A DNA stretch of 48,167 bases from IMG/VR virus record IMGVR_UViG_3300018008_000002, positions 1-48,167 of that record; one strand, 5' to 3'. Below the pieces are notes generated by a model. It searched no databases, was not told the origin of the DNA, and saw nothing but the letters and a program-made list of their open reading frames with translations. The stretch comes from a virus. The position numbers and the translations under genes were made by a program. Below are positions 1 through 6,646 of the stretch, piece after piece (the stretch's first letter is position 1; each line of letters starts with the position of its first letter).

Positions 1-123
1 CCGTGCCCCCGCCCTTACTGCCCTTGCTTGCGTTTCCGGTCGCCATTATCCGTGCCCCTTTATGAAGTCATTCAGCTTCTTAGTCTCTGAACTGAGCACA
101 GGAGCTATCATAGGACGCTGCCC
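1..123. repeat. Terminal direct repeat, left copy
   Basis: Bases 1-123 are identical to 48045-48167. This is either the overlap left when a circular or circularly permuted genome is assembled, or a true short terminal repeat. It covers the start codon region of the 67-aa gene and the 3' part of the 75-aa gene, so coding continues unbroken across the junction, which supports joining the ends. Confidence 0.97.
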
Positions 124-273
124 GATTTGAGTCAGCGTGAATACATGCCCGCAGTCTGCGCACCACAGCAAGGCGATCACTGCTCCATCAGGAACGACTT
201 GGTTGCTGTAGTTGAAACGCAAAGGAGTAGTGAGGCACTCCGGGCATTTCGGGTCTTTCGTCTCGCCCGCCAT
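46..273 (-). CDS. Small zinc-ribbon protein (75 aa)
   Basis: The protein has two Cys pairs, CPEC near residue 10 and CADC near residue 38, which would form a four-cysteine zinc ribbon. The linker between them is hydrophobic. It begins with ATG at 273 and its TAA overlaps the ATG of the next minus-strand gene by one base (TAATG), so translation of the two is probably coupled. It lies downstream of the portal and Bbp19-like genes in the packaging/head operon. I do not recognise a specific family; a role in head completion or nucleic-acid binding would be a guess. Its 3' third lies in the terminal repeat and is therefore present twice in the window. Confidence 0.75.
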   Translation of the reverse strand: MAGETKDPKCPECLTTPLRFNYSNQVVPDGAVIALLWCADCGHVFTLTQIGQRPMIAPVLSSETKKLNDFIKGHG

Positions 274-283
274 TTCAATCCCC

Positions 284-679
284 CTACGTCAGTGCTGCCG
301 CAAGTGCGGTCCCGAGATTCGAGTAGGTGTGGACAACGACGCCAGCCGTGCTTTCCGTGATGGTGGCCGTGTTGCTCGTATTCCCGGACACTTCGACAAC
401 GATACTCTCAGTTGAACTCCCGTTGACCACCACCAGAATCTTCCCTGGTATGCAGGCCGGATATATGATCGTCAACGTTCCGTTGGTGGGTGCGGCCTCA
501 ATCACAGTAGCGCCGGTTTCGTCAGGCGTGAGAGTCCTCGATAGTCCTCCCGTCGCGTCCACCGTTCCAAGATTGAGTTCCTTCTGGACCGCGTAGGTTG
601 CTTTCATCACTTCCATAGGTTTGCGGATTCCGTCAGGCCCGCCTTCCCGGATGTTATCGTAATATGGACCGCTCGGCAT
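284..679 (-). CDS. Hypothetical head-operon protein (131 aa)
   Basis: This is an acidic, Thr/Val/Ala-rich protein with a charged N-terminal 45 residues followed by alternating beta-type hydrophobic sequence. That pattern would suit a small beta-sandwich virion or decoration protein. The ATG at 679 is preceded by an AGGGGTGA Shine-Dalgarno-like stretch. The gene is 11 bp downstream of the Bbp19-like gene and in the same operon as the portal. No catalytic motif is visible, and no family is recognised. Confidence 0.7.
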   Translation of the reverse strand: MPSGPYYDNIREGGPDGIRKPMEVMKATYAVQKELNLGTVDATGGLSRTLTPDETGATVIEAAPTNGTLTIIYPACIPGKILVVVNGSSTESIVVEVSGNTSNTATITESTAGVVVHTYSNLGTALAAALT

Positions 680-690
680 GATTCACCCCT

Positions 691-954
691 TCACATTCCT
701 AATTGCAAATAAAACGGATCGAGAACCCCCGCCATGCGGACAATCGTAAGACCCACATTGTACTCCGCCGCTTGCACGGGGTCTTTCGGGTCAAGTGTTT
801 CACCGAAATGGCACAATGTCAAGATGTCACCCAAAACAAGACGGCCCTCTGGAGTTCCGAAGACGTTCCGATAACGCTGCATCATTTCTTCGGCGCGTTT
901 TTGTTTGAGTGTGGTCTCGGGATTGTCAGGATCAAGCGGGTGCTTGTTTTGCAT
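691..954 (-). CDS. Bbp19-like podovirus head protein (87 aa)
   Basis: The sequence around residues 30-80 (a FGTPEGRLVLGDIL stretch, then a CHFGET stretch and a Gly-rich LTIVRMAGVL end) resembles the small Bbp19 family encoded next to the portal in BPP-1-like podoviruses. I chose the ATG at 954 because it begins one base after the portal stop codon. Earlier in-frame starts would overlap the portal and have no ribosome site. The position directly after the portal gene is the usual one for this family, whose function is not known to me. The assignment rests on motif memory and synteny only. Confidence 0.65.
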   Translation of the reverse strand: MQNKHPLDPDNPETTLKQKRAEEMMQRYRNVFGTPEGRLVLGDILTLCHFGETLDPKDPVQAAEYNVGLTIVRMAGVLDPFYLQLGM

Positions 955-955
955 T

Positions 956-2842
956 TTAGTCCACATTCTCCGTGGTGGCCGCACCGCCGCTCATCAGTTG
1001 CTTGAGCGCGCTGCCGGATTCCGGCGCTTTGCTCAGTGCCGCCGCTGCCTTGGCCATCTTGGGAACGATTTCAGCTTGCCGCTCCTGCTCTTGCATCTGC
1101 GTGCGGTGCTGGCGAATTAACTGAATCATGCGCGGGTCACGCAGGCATTCGACAGGGTATCCAAGTTTGTCGAGAACCATCATGGCTTCTTTGTCCGCAT
1201 CAATCACGTCTATCACGGTCGGATTCAACTGCGCGAGTTGAGTGATGATCGTATGGCACGTCTGGATTGTGCGAACCGTATTCAGCCGGGTCTGCGCCTG
1301 CGCCAGAGGGCCAAGATATTCAACTTCCACTGGTCCGTGCTGCGTTTCGAGCAAGATGTCAGGGGGTTGGGGAATGCGGCCGGCTTCTGCCTCTATGGAA
1401 TAAATTCTGTAAATCAGCGGATCGAAAGCCTCAGACTGCAAGTTGCCGACTCGCGTGCCCAGGATCGCGGCCTTCTCGCCTTGCAGTTCCATCACTTGCT
1501 CGACCACCATACGCTCGCTGTGCCCTGACTGGGCAAGCTGGCTCATCATCATAAAAACATCGGTGTGAAAGTGCTGGTTCACAACCTGGCGCACGCGGTC
1601 CTGGTACTCGATGTTGAAGGGAAGGCTCTGCACGCCCGTATAGAGGGGCTGAGGCATGTTGGCCCGCAGGTCGAGATTACGGTTGCGCTCAATATAGGTG
1701 ATGCCATTAGGCCCGCGCTGAATTGCTCCCCTCAAGTCAGCCCACGCACCTAAAGGAGGCTCAGCGGCGCGATGCGCTGTGACCAGATTAGTACGCCCCA
1801 TTTGATTAAGCTGAGAGATAGAAACAAAAGAATCATGAGCCGGTCCACGGCCATATTTCTCGTCATTGTTTTTTCGCCATCGCCAAGCGACGATGGGCAT
1901 AGAGTCATAACCACCTTCTTGCACAATGCTATTCTTTGAATCAGCCACTTGTGGGCTTGTCGCGCCGGTTCCTGGAACGATGATTTTCCCGCCTCGACAA
2001 TATACCCACACCGATTCCCATGGCTTTCCTTTGGCGTCGGCGCGCCACGGCTCATAATCTTCGCGGGGATAGACCGCGTGCAGCACGTCGCGCTCACTGT
2101 GCATGTTCGATTCGTAATCGTTCTTGAAGTTGGGTTCGACCTTAACCATCTCGTCCCAACCGAACTTCTGCGCCAGTTGCCGGAGCGTCATCCTGTAAAC
2201 TCGGTAGCAGGTGTCTACTCTCCCCCACTGATTCTCGGCAATATAGCACTCTCGGAAATGAGGCACAGTGAAAACGATGGCTGCCCGCTCAATGTCCTCC
2301 TCCACCAGAAAATAAGCCGTCCCGCATGTCGCACCGTCCGAAATGAACTCCGTCACCACATCGTAGAAATTCGAGCGGTTCAGAGCGGAGTACATTACCG
2401 TCTGGCAGTCCTGGAGCCATCGCTGGACTTGCGGATATTCATCCACGCGACGGCCCGACCAGGACCGCATCCCCGACGCAGGAGGGAAATTGAACTTCCC
2501 CGGCAATTCGAGAGCAAACCACGGCTGGTTGCGCGAACAGAGGTAGCCTACCATTCCATCGACCAGCATGTTGCGGGCGAGCATGGCGGTGTCATCGTAG
2601 ATTTCCTGTCCCGTCTGCTCTCCCGGCCACTGGTCGCGATCAGTGATAAACCGCCGTCCGTGGTTGACGTAGGCTATGATGTTGTCGATGGCGGGTTCCC
2701 AAAATAATCTTTGCTCGGCCAGAATGAGAAGAGTTTTCAGACAGTCTTTCGCCTTGTCTTCCTCATCTCGACCTCCAAGTTTTGAAGGGGAAAAACCTCT
2801 TGAGCTTGCGTATTGGCGGGATGTTCCGAAAGGGTAAGGCAT
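956..2842 (-). CDS. Portal (head-tail connector) protein
   Basis: At 628 aa this matches the T7-like head-tail connector family, which forms the dodecameric ring through which DNA is packaged and ejected. The N-terminal half has the family's pattern of an ARNMLVDGMVGYL segment followed by W/F-rich sequence and a CGTAYFLVEED strand. The C-terminal part is helical and Gln-rich (residues about 540-600), as expected for the crown or barrel. It lies two genes from TerL and directly ahead of a Bbp19-like gene. The ATG at 2842 directly abuts the upstream small gene. Confidence 0.9.
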   Translation of the reverse strand: MPYPFGTSRQYASSRGFSPSKLGGRDEEDKAKDCLKTLLILAEQRLFWEPAIDNIIAYVNHGRRFITDRDQWPGEQTGQEIYDDTAMLARNMLVDGMVGYLCSRNQPWFALELPGKFNFPPASGMRSWSGRRVDEYPQVQRWLQDCQTVMYSALNRSNFYDVVTEFISDGATCGTAYFLVEEDIERAAIVFTVPHFRECYIAENQWGRVDTCYRVYRMTLRQLAQKFGWDEMVKVEPNFKNDYESNMHSERDVLHAVYPREDYEPWRADAKGKPWESVWVYCRGGKIIVPGTGATSPQVADSKNSIVQEGGYDSMPIVAWRWRKNNDEKYGRGPAHDSFVSISQLNQMGRTNLVTAHRAAEPPLGAWADLRGAIQRGPNGITYIERNRNLDLRANMPQPLYTGVQSLPFNIEYQDRVRQVVNQHFHTDVFMMMSQLAQSGHSERMVVEQVMELQGEKAAILGTRVGNLQSEAFDPLIYRIYSIEAEAGRIPQPPDILLETQHGPVEVEYLGPLAQAQTRLNTVRTIQTCHTIITQLAQLNPTVIDVIDADKEAMMVLDKLGYPVECLRDPRMIQLIRQHRTQMQEQERQAEIVPKMAKAAAALSKAPESGSALKQLMSGGAATTENVD

Positions 2843-3034
2843 TTACTTTACCTTGGCGACAAACAATTGCACCAAATGCCTGTCGTTGGAACCAAAAAAC
2901 TCAATTACGGATTTCTGGACCACAAAATTCCCTTGTGGCAATTTGACTTCTTGATTAACTTCTGGAATTAGGGAAGACTCAAACCTCGCCAATTCCTGTG
3001 GATTTTCACTTTTGCATGTAAACACGATTATCAT
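2843..3034 (-). CDS. Small hypothetical protein between TerL and portal (63 aa)
   Basis: This is a compact protein that starts with a hydrophobic strand (IIVFTC) and has no recognised motif. A GGGAG ribosome site lies 7 nt before the ATG. The preceding gene's stop codon and the portal start are within one or two bases on either side, so it is firmly embedded in the packaging operon. No function can be assigned. Confidence 0.7.
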   Translation of the reverse strand: MIIVFTCKSENPQELARFESSLIPEVNQEVKLPQGNFVVQKSVIEFFGSNDRHLVQLFVAKVK

Positions 3035-3035
3035 T

Positions 3036-3302
3036 TTAAGCTCCCAAAGTCGCTCGCTGCGTTTGCGTTGAACCTGTCACGCCCATTGGCGATGTGAGAA
3101 CCGTTGCGCTCATCCCCCGCCGCTGCATGAGGGCCGTCGCTTGCGCCTGCGCTGCTGCCTGAGCAGCTTCGGCTTGCTGCGTTGAGGTCTGCGTTTGCGT
3201 TGGAGCTACCGGAGCTTTGGGCTGGTTGAATGCGGAATACGTCTCAAGCCCAGTGGCCACAGCGGAGATTCCAAGTATGATGGGCAAAACGGCGGCTGCC
3301 AT
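3036..3302 (-). CDS. Small virion-associated protein with RRG..AT.LTSP motif (88 aa)
   Basis: A hydrophobic N-terminal segment (residues 2-20) is followed by a Gln/Ala-rich helix and a C-terminal RRGMSATVLTSPMG stretch. I recall the pattern 'RRG..S.ILT...G' at the C terminus of small proteins encoded near terminase or portal genes in many podoviruses; their role is unsettled (possibly internal or connector proteins). GGAG sits 5 nt before the ATG. The stop of TerL is one base upstream of the start region. Function is inferred from context only. Confidence 0.7.
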   Translation of the reverse strand: MAAAVLPIILGISAVATGLETYSAFNQPKAPVAPTQTQTSTQQAEAAQAAAQAQATALMQRRGMSATVLTSPMGVTGSTQTQRATLGA

Positions 3303-3303
3303 G

Positions 3304-5013
3304 TCAACTCCTCATGCTCAAACCGTAACTGGTGGGATTGTACGCTGGCTCTTTTTTTGCGTCAAGAAGAGATTTCACGAGAGCCGGGTCGATGTCCGGT
3401 TCCGGTCGTCGGTAGGTTGGCTGTTCGAGAGCCGCGTAGCGCACGCAATCACAAAAATCTTTGAACTCTTCCTGCGGCTTGTCCTTCCCAACGTCCCAAC
3501 TGTAATTGCTCATGTCCTGCCAAGGCCCACGATCGCCACCGCATCCCCGCTCCGCAAACATCATCCCCGGAATTTCCTTGCCCCGCAAGATCGAGAGTTG
3601 GGGCCTGAGATATTCTTTGACCGCTTTGTGCCCCAAAGAAACATCTCCGGGCGCAGAGTGCGAGAGTTGAATCCCATGAATGCCCGCCTTCGCTAACTCA
3701 TCTTCCCAGGAAGTCTCTTCGGCGGCCGTCTTGACGGTCTTCGCGCCGTACTTGGCATCGAGGATAACCATGCCTGGCTCCCGATAACCATGTTGGGCGC
3801 GCCGAACCTTGACCTGCCGCACCATCTCGTGAATAGTTCCCTGCAATAAGAGGTAAGAGTACCAATAAATCCGGTTCGCATTTTTGCCTCCGATGGAGAT
3901 TTCCTCCGGGGAGACGGCGCCGAAAATCCAGCGTGTCGGCTTCGCATCGTGCGGGTCAACCACTTCCAAGCGCATCCAGTCAGAGGGAATTTCAAAGTCG
4001 GGATAGATATGCACCGCGCGGTCCAGTTCCTTGTAAACCAATCCCGAAAGATGCTTCCACTTGCCCTCTTCGCGCGCTTCGCGTTCATCGGGGTCGGTAA
4101 TCTTCTTGAGGTAATTATCAATGCCCGCGCGCGGCATGAAGCCCATGACCTTGCCGCACGCAGGGCACTTATCGACAGGCCTGGTGGCATCAGGCTTCAA
4201 CTTCTCCGGCTGATTTTCGGGAATGGTGACATTGCAGGCCCGGCACCAGTCCTGGCAGTTCTCCCACACCGAACACCGGAAAGCCGCAATCTCCTGGTCC
4301 TGGCCTCCGTTATTGAACGCCTGGAGCGAAAAAAGATTGTAGATGTAAGGCTCTTTCAGCGGCGTCATCGTCAACCACGAAGGCGCGTTTGTGGACATCT
4401 TCCCGCGTTCAGCGGCATTGAGAATCGCTTGCGGTGGAGGCTCGTCCCAGTGTATCCAGTGGGCAATGATGCCCTCGAAGCTCTCCGCCGGCTGCACATA
4501 CGAACGAAAATGAATCGTGCTCCCGCAGGGGTCTCCATTGAAGTCGTAGGTCAGGCAGAGACTCTTGATCGACCCATCCGAGTATCGCGTCTTTTCCGCT
4601 ACGCAGTGCGCCGGAATCAGTTTCATAAACCGAGGCTCGATGTTCTGCGCCAGAGTTTGACCTGCCACCTCGCAACCCACAAGCCCCGTATTCGGAACCT
4701 GAATGGGAATCCTGTAGTCAGGGTCGGTCTTTGGAAGCCACGGGCGAAACCCCATCGCGTGCGCTATGTCCTCAGCCACACCAATCTGCGATTTCCCTGA
4801 TTGATTCGCTCCCTCAAAAAGCCGCGTCGTCGGCATCCTCCCGTACTTGTTCTTGATCCGAACGAATTTCTCCTGCGTGGGAATCATTTGCAGATAGTAA
4901 AGCGGCAGGTACTTCTTCAGCGACTCCGCGATCTTCTCTTTGTCAATCGGATCGCCCGGCTTGTACCCCTTCAGGAAATTCACCGCCCCAGGCGAAAATG
5001 CGGACTTGGCCAT
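3304..5013 (-). CDS. terL: Terminase large subunit (TerL)
   Basis: This is the 569-aa packaging motor. The ATPase domain has a Walker A at residues 68-75 (GANQSGKS) and a Walker B ending in the catalytic pair D190-E191 (HWIHWDEPP). The C-terminal nuclease domain has acidic residues at VVDPHD (351-356), VILDAKYG (D419) and a late DFCDCVRYA stretch. Between the domains is a four-cysteine insertion (C257, C260, C283, C286), probably a zinc ribbon, as in one subset of podoviral terminases. The gene follows terS on the same strand across a 360-bp regulatory gap. A promoter ending 8 nt before its ATG suggests separate, possibly leaderless, transcription. Confidence 0.93.
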   Translation of the reverse strand: MAKSAFSPGAVNFLKGYKPGDPIDKEKIAESLKKYLPLYYLQMIPTQEKFVRIKNKYGRMPTTRLFEGANQSGKSQIGVAEDIAHAMGFRPWLPKTDPDYRIPIQVPNTGLVGCEVAGQTLAQNIEPRFMKLIPAHCVAEKTRYSDGSIKSLCLTYDFNGDPCGSTIHFRSYVQPAESFEGIIAHWIHWDEPPPQAILNAAERGKMSTNAPSWLTMTPLKEPYIYNLFSLQAFNNGGQDQEIAAFRCSVWENCQDWCRACNVTIPENQPEKLKPDATRPVDKCPACGKVMGFMPRAGIDNYLKKITDPDEREAREEGKWKHLSGLVYKELDRAVHIYPDFEIPSDWMRLEVVDPHDAKPTRWIFGAVSPEEISIGGKNANRIYWYSYLLLQGTIHEMVRQVKVRRAQHGYREPGMVILDAKYGAKTVKTAAEETSWEDELAKAGIHGIQLSHSAPGDVSLGHKAVKEYLRPQLSILRGKEIPGMMFAERGCGGDRGPWQDMSNYSWDVGKDKPQEEFKDFCDCVRYAALEQPTYRRPEPDIDPALVKSLLDAKKEPAYNPTSYGLSMRS

Positions 5014-5021
5014 GCGCTTAC

Positions 5022-5049
5022 CCTATACCGTGCCGTACCCCTACGTCAA
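5022..5049 (-). promoter_or_regulatory. Sigma70-type promoter for terL
   Basis: On the minus strand TTGACG (5049-5044), a 16-bp spacer and TATAGG (5027-5022) are followed after 8 nt by the terL ATG. The expected transcription start falls 1-3 nt before the ATG, which predicts a leaderless or nearly leaderless mRNA. A GGGTAAG stretch could act as a weak ribosome site if transcription starts further upstream. Confidence 0.5.
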
Positions 5050-5144
5050 GCCATTATGACTGGGCGTACCCCAACCCCTAATGTCTAATGTCTCGCGCGC
5101 AAAGACTCGAACCATTTGCCATTTGTCTACGCCTATACTATCCC

Positions 5145-5240
5145 CCTAGCCTAGGATAATGCTTTAAGGGGAAAAATCGCTGGGGGGCATAGTACCGATT
5201 TTCGCCCCACCCCCTGTCTAGGGGGGCCTGGGGGGTGGGG
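5145..5240. repeat. G/C-rich inverted repeat and palindrome upstream of terL
   Basis: CCCCACCCCC (5205-5214) is perfectly complementary to GGGGGTGGGG (5231-5240), with a 16-nt loop that itself holds a GGGGGG run. Together with GGGGGG at 5182-5187 the plus strand has four G-runs in 59 bp and could form a G-quadruplex. CCTAG-C-CTAGG at 5145-5155 is a perfect 11-bp palindrome. There is no U-tract, so a simple terminator is unlikely. A packaging or replication signal next to the terminase genes is possible but unproven. Confidence 0.6.
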
Positions 5241-5266
5241 TAGGCTCTCTTTATCGGCACCGTTCT

Positions 5267-5297
5267 AGTTAACATAACATTTGATATTATCAGACAC
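5267..5297 (-). other. dif-like (XerCD) site, left member, 9-bp spacer
   Basis: Read on the minus strand, this is GTGTCTGATAA (5297-5287), a 9-bp centre (5286-5278) and TTATGTTAACT (5277-5267). TTATGTTAA is the highly conserved core of bacterial XerD arms; the presumed XerC arm is degenerate (ends in ATAA). The site is an inverted partner of 5350-5377, 52 bp away. Confidence 0.45.
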
Positions 5298-5349
5298 ACT
5301 CGACGGACTACGCTTGCAATCTGCTGATACTAAAGCACTTACTTGAGTC

Positions 5350-5377
5350 GTGTCTGATAATAGTCATTATGTTAACC
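5350..5377 (+). other. dif-like (XerCD) site, right member, 6-bp spacer
   Basis: GTGTCTGATAA (5350-5360), TAGTCA (5361-5366) and TTATGTTAACC (5367-5377) give the 11-6-11 layout of a bacterial dif site. The XerD arm matches the E. coli arm in its first 9 positions, and the XerC arm matches in 6 of 11. The site overlaps the stop codon of the terS gene. Alternatives are a repressor operator or a packaging signal. Confidence 0.5.
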
Positions 5378-5758
5378 AGTCTTGTCGCCCCGGTCTCCAC
5401 GCACTATGGCCGCAAGATCGAGCAGCACATGCACGTCCATGCCGGTCGGTAAGCCCATGATAAGACGACGCTTATCCTCAAGGATGCCGAATCCCGTAAT
5501 CAAACCGACCGCAGATGTTTTGTTCAGTTTAGCGGGTGTTACTGACTCAAGCAACCGTTGCTGAATAGCGGTAAGCACACCAGGTTTATTAACCTCGAAT
5601 TCTTCGACCTCAGCCTGAGTATGCTCGGTGAAACGAGACAACACTCTAGCGACGTTCTGAACTGAACAACCGACCTGACGAGCAATTGCAGGCTTATTAA
5701 GCTCAGGATACCTCATAGCAAGAGCTCTAATCTTCGCGGCCTTGCCCTTGGTTTTCAT
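5372..5758 (-). CDS. terS: HTH protein, probable terminase small subunit
   Basis: This is a 128-aa protein if started at the ATG at 5758. An earlier TTG at 5794 would add 12 residues. The N-terminal third contains a helix-turn-helix (LNKPAIARQVGCSVQNVARV); the rest is helical. A domain with a GILEDKRRLIMGL stretch resembles those of small HTH proteins encoded just ahead of TerL. Its position directly upstream of terL and its size fit a DNA-recognition subunit of the terminase, which binds the packaging site; a transcriptional regulator is the alternative. No strong ribosome site is visible. Its 3' end overlaps the right dif-like site. Confidence 0.6.
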   Translation of the reverse strand: MKTKGKAAKIRALAMRYPELNKPAIARQVGCSVQNVARVLSRFTEHTQAEVEEFEVNKPGVLTAIQQRLLESVTPAKLNKTSAVGLITGFGILEDKRRLIMGLPTGMDVHVLLDLAAIVRGDRGDKTG

Positions 5759-6059
5759 GCTCGAAAACTTCGCACAAAATGCGCACAAAATCAAGCGAAA
5801 ATTGCGAATGACAATTCACGGCCACCGATTCAGCGCCAAACGAGCGAAACAGAGCACGCGCCTAGCCGTTTAGTTCTGAGGCTAGTTTGACTTGGACTGC
5901 AATTTCAATGGTTTGCGTGCTGTGTAGCCGTGCCATGACACTTAGTGTCCATACGATTTGACCTTTTGCGCTTATAGGTTCACTCATTCTAAAGCACTTA
6001 TTGATCGGCGTGTTTGGCAAGTGAATCTATTTGATTGAAACTAAGCGACTTACCGTTTG
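5759..6059. other. Intergenic region between terS and the early operon
   Basis: This 300-bp divergent region should hold the main early promoter, but I could not find a convincing -35/-10 pair. It contains a perfect palindrome GACACT-T-AGTGTC (5937-5949), one copy of the 12-bp CTAAAGCACTTA repeat (5989-6000), a degenerate copy at 6041-6052, and TTTGGCA twice (6013 and 6056 regions). The palindrome shares GACAC with the inverted repeats beside terL. Confidence 0.5.
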
Positions 6060-6089
6060 GCACGCCTGTTGCAATGAGAAAGGGCGTGC
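6060..6089 (+). promoter_or_regulatory. Leader hairpin 1
   Basis: GCACGCC (6060-6066) pairs perfectly with GGCGTGC (6083-6089). It is followed by a GAACGCACA block and the ribosome site of the first early gene. The same order of hairpin, GAACGCAC-like block and ribosome site recurs before the next two genes. Confidence 0.55.
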
Positions 6090-6119
6090 AGAATGGAACG
6101 CACAGTGAGGAATCGAATC

Positions 6120-6308
6120 ATGGTACGAACTAAAGATGGCTTGTGGATGGATGGAATATACTGGGGTTACACTAAGTCTGAGGCTCGACGATCTCGCAAG
6201 ATGGCAGAACGAGCCACACGCAAGGCAGAGAGACAAATGCGGAAAGATGCGAAGATCTTTGTTGCTCGCAACGAGACTGCATTACACAACCTCTGCGCAG
6301 GTCGCTAG
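6120..6308 (+). CDS. Small basic early protein (62 aa)
   Basis: This very basic protein is rich in Arg/Lys from residue 20 on (an EARRSRKMAERATRKAER stretch), so it may bind nucleic acid. I chose the ATG at 6120 rather than 6093 because GAGG lies 9 nt upstream and the preceding bases (GAACGCACA..GAGG.AATC) are repeated before the next gene's ATG. It is the first gene of the early plus-strand operon, a usual place for host-takeover proteins. No family is recognised. Confidence 0.6.
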   Translation: MVRTKDGLWMDGIYWGYTKSEARRSRKMAERATRKAERQMRKDAKIFVARNETALHNLCAGR

Positions 6309-6318
6309 TCCCTCGTTG

Positions 6319-6338
6319 GGCTCTCCCAGGCGAGAGCC
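6319..6338 (+). promoter_or_regulatory. Leader hairpin 2
   Basis: GGCTCTC (6319-6325) and GAGAGCC (6332-6338) form a perfect 7-bp stem with a 6-nt loop, between the first two early genes. The stop of the upstream gene lies inside a GCTAGTCC element (6304-6311) that recurs at 6570 and 10253. Confidence 0.6.
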
Positions 6339-6385
6339 GAACGATAGATTAAACGTGCCGAAACGAACGCACACGAGGGAATCAA

Positions 6386-6574
6386 ATGCCGCGGTACGAT
6401 ACAGGATTTCCACTCGCAGAACTTGACGGGTTATCGCACGCATGGATAGCCTTATCCCAATACGGCTATCCCTTGGCATGGCGCAAGACTGTTGCAGAGG
6501 CAGTCGAATACGCTCACGGGTTCTATCGTGAGCACGCAGGAACAGTTGAGACTCCAACGATCATTGGGAGCTAG
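6386..6574 (+). CDS. Small hypothetical early protein (62 aa)
   Basis: An aromatic-rich small protein with a central WRKTVAEAVEYAHGFY helix. The ATG at 6386 is preceded by CGAGGGAATCAA, a good ribosome site that also matches the leader of the gene before. The stop codon lies within a GCTAGTCC element and at the base of the next leader hairpin. No family recognised. Confidence 0.65.
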   Translation: MPRYDTGFPLAELDGLSHAWIALSQYGYPLAWRKTVAEAVEYAHGFYREHAGTVETPTIIGS

Positions 6575-6615
6575 TCCCGAGTCGAGCCCTTGACGAGGGC
6601 TCTACTGAGGACTAG
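6571..6615 (+). promoter_or_regulatory. Nested leader hairpin 3
   Basis: An outer stem CTAGTCC (6571-6577)/GGACTAG (6609-6615) encloses an inner stem GAGCCCT (6584-6590)/AGGGCTC (6596-6602). Both stems are perfect 7-mers. The outer arm contains the TAG stop of the upstream gene. A degenerate ACGAGCGC block and AGAGG ribosome site follow. Confidence 0.65.
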
Positions 6616-6646
6616 GGCAGAAACGAGCGCCCAAAGAGGCATGGCA

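Larger units (their letters stand above)
5330..6000 (+). repeat. 12-bp direct repeat CTAAAGCACTTA flanking terS
   Basis: The same 12 bases occur at 5330-5341 and 5989-6000, on either side of the terS gene, with a degenerate relative (9 of 12) at 6041-6052. They could be binding sites for an early or packaging protein. The span given runs from the first to the second copy and is not itself repeated. Confidence 0.6.

Noticed and set aside
1949-2707. 252-aa plus-strand frame opposite the portal gene
   Set aside because: The portal gene is strongly supported on the minus strand and this frame has no recognisable content.
3949-4800. 283-aa frame on the plus strand opposite terL
   Set aside because: It is antisense to a well-supported terL gene, has no ribosome site and a composition typical of antisense shadow frames.
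5205-5240. G/C hairpin as rho-independent terminator for terS
   Set aside because: There is no T run on either side, so termination by this hairpin is not supported.
5372-5794. TTG start for the terS-like gene at 5794
   Set aside because: The ATG at 5758 is more likely, and the extra 12 residues are not part of any recognisable domain; neither has a strong ribosome site.
5330-6000. 12-bp repeats as attachment-site cores
   Set aside because: They flank terS in a phage without visible integrase and are too short and AT/GC-mixed to claim; I keep them only as repeats.
5759-6059. Early promoter in the terS/early intergenic region
   Set aside because: TTGACC, TTGATC and TTGGCA occur, but none has a convincing -10 at 16-18 bp, so I did not call a promoter although one is expected here.
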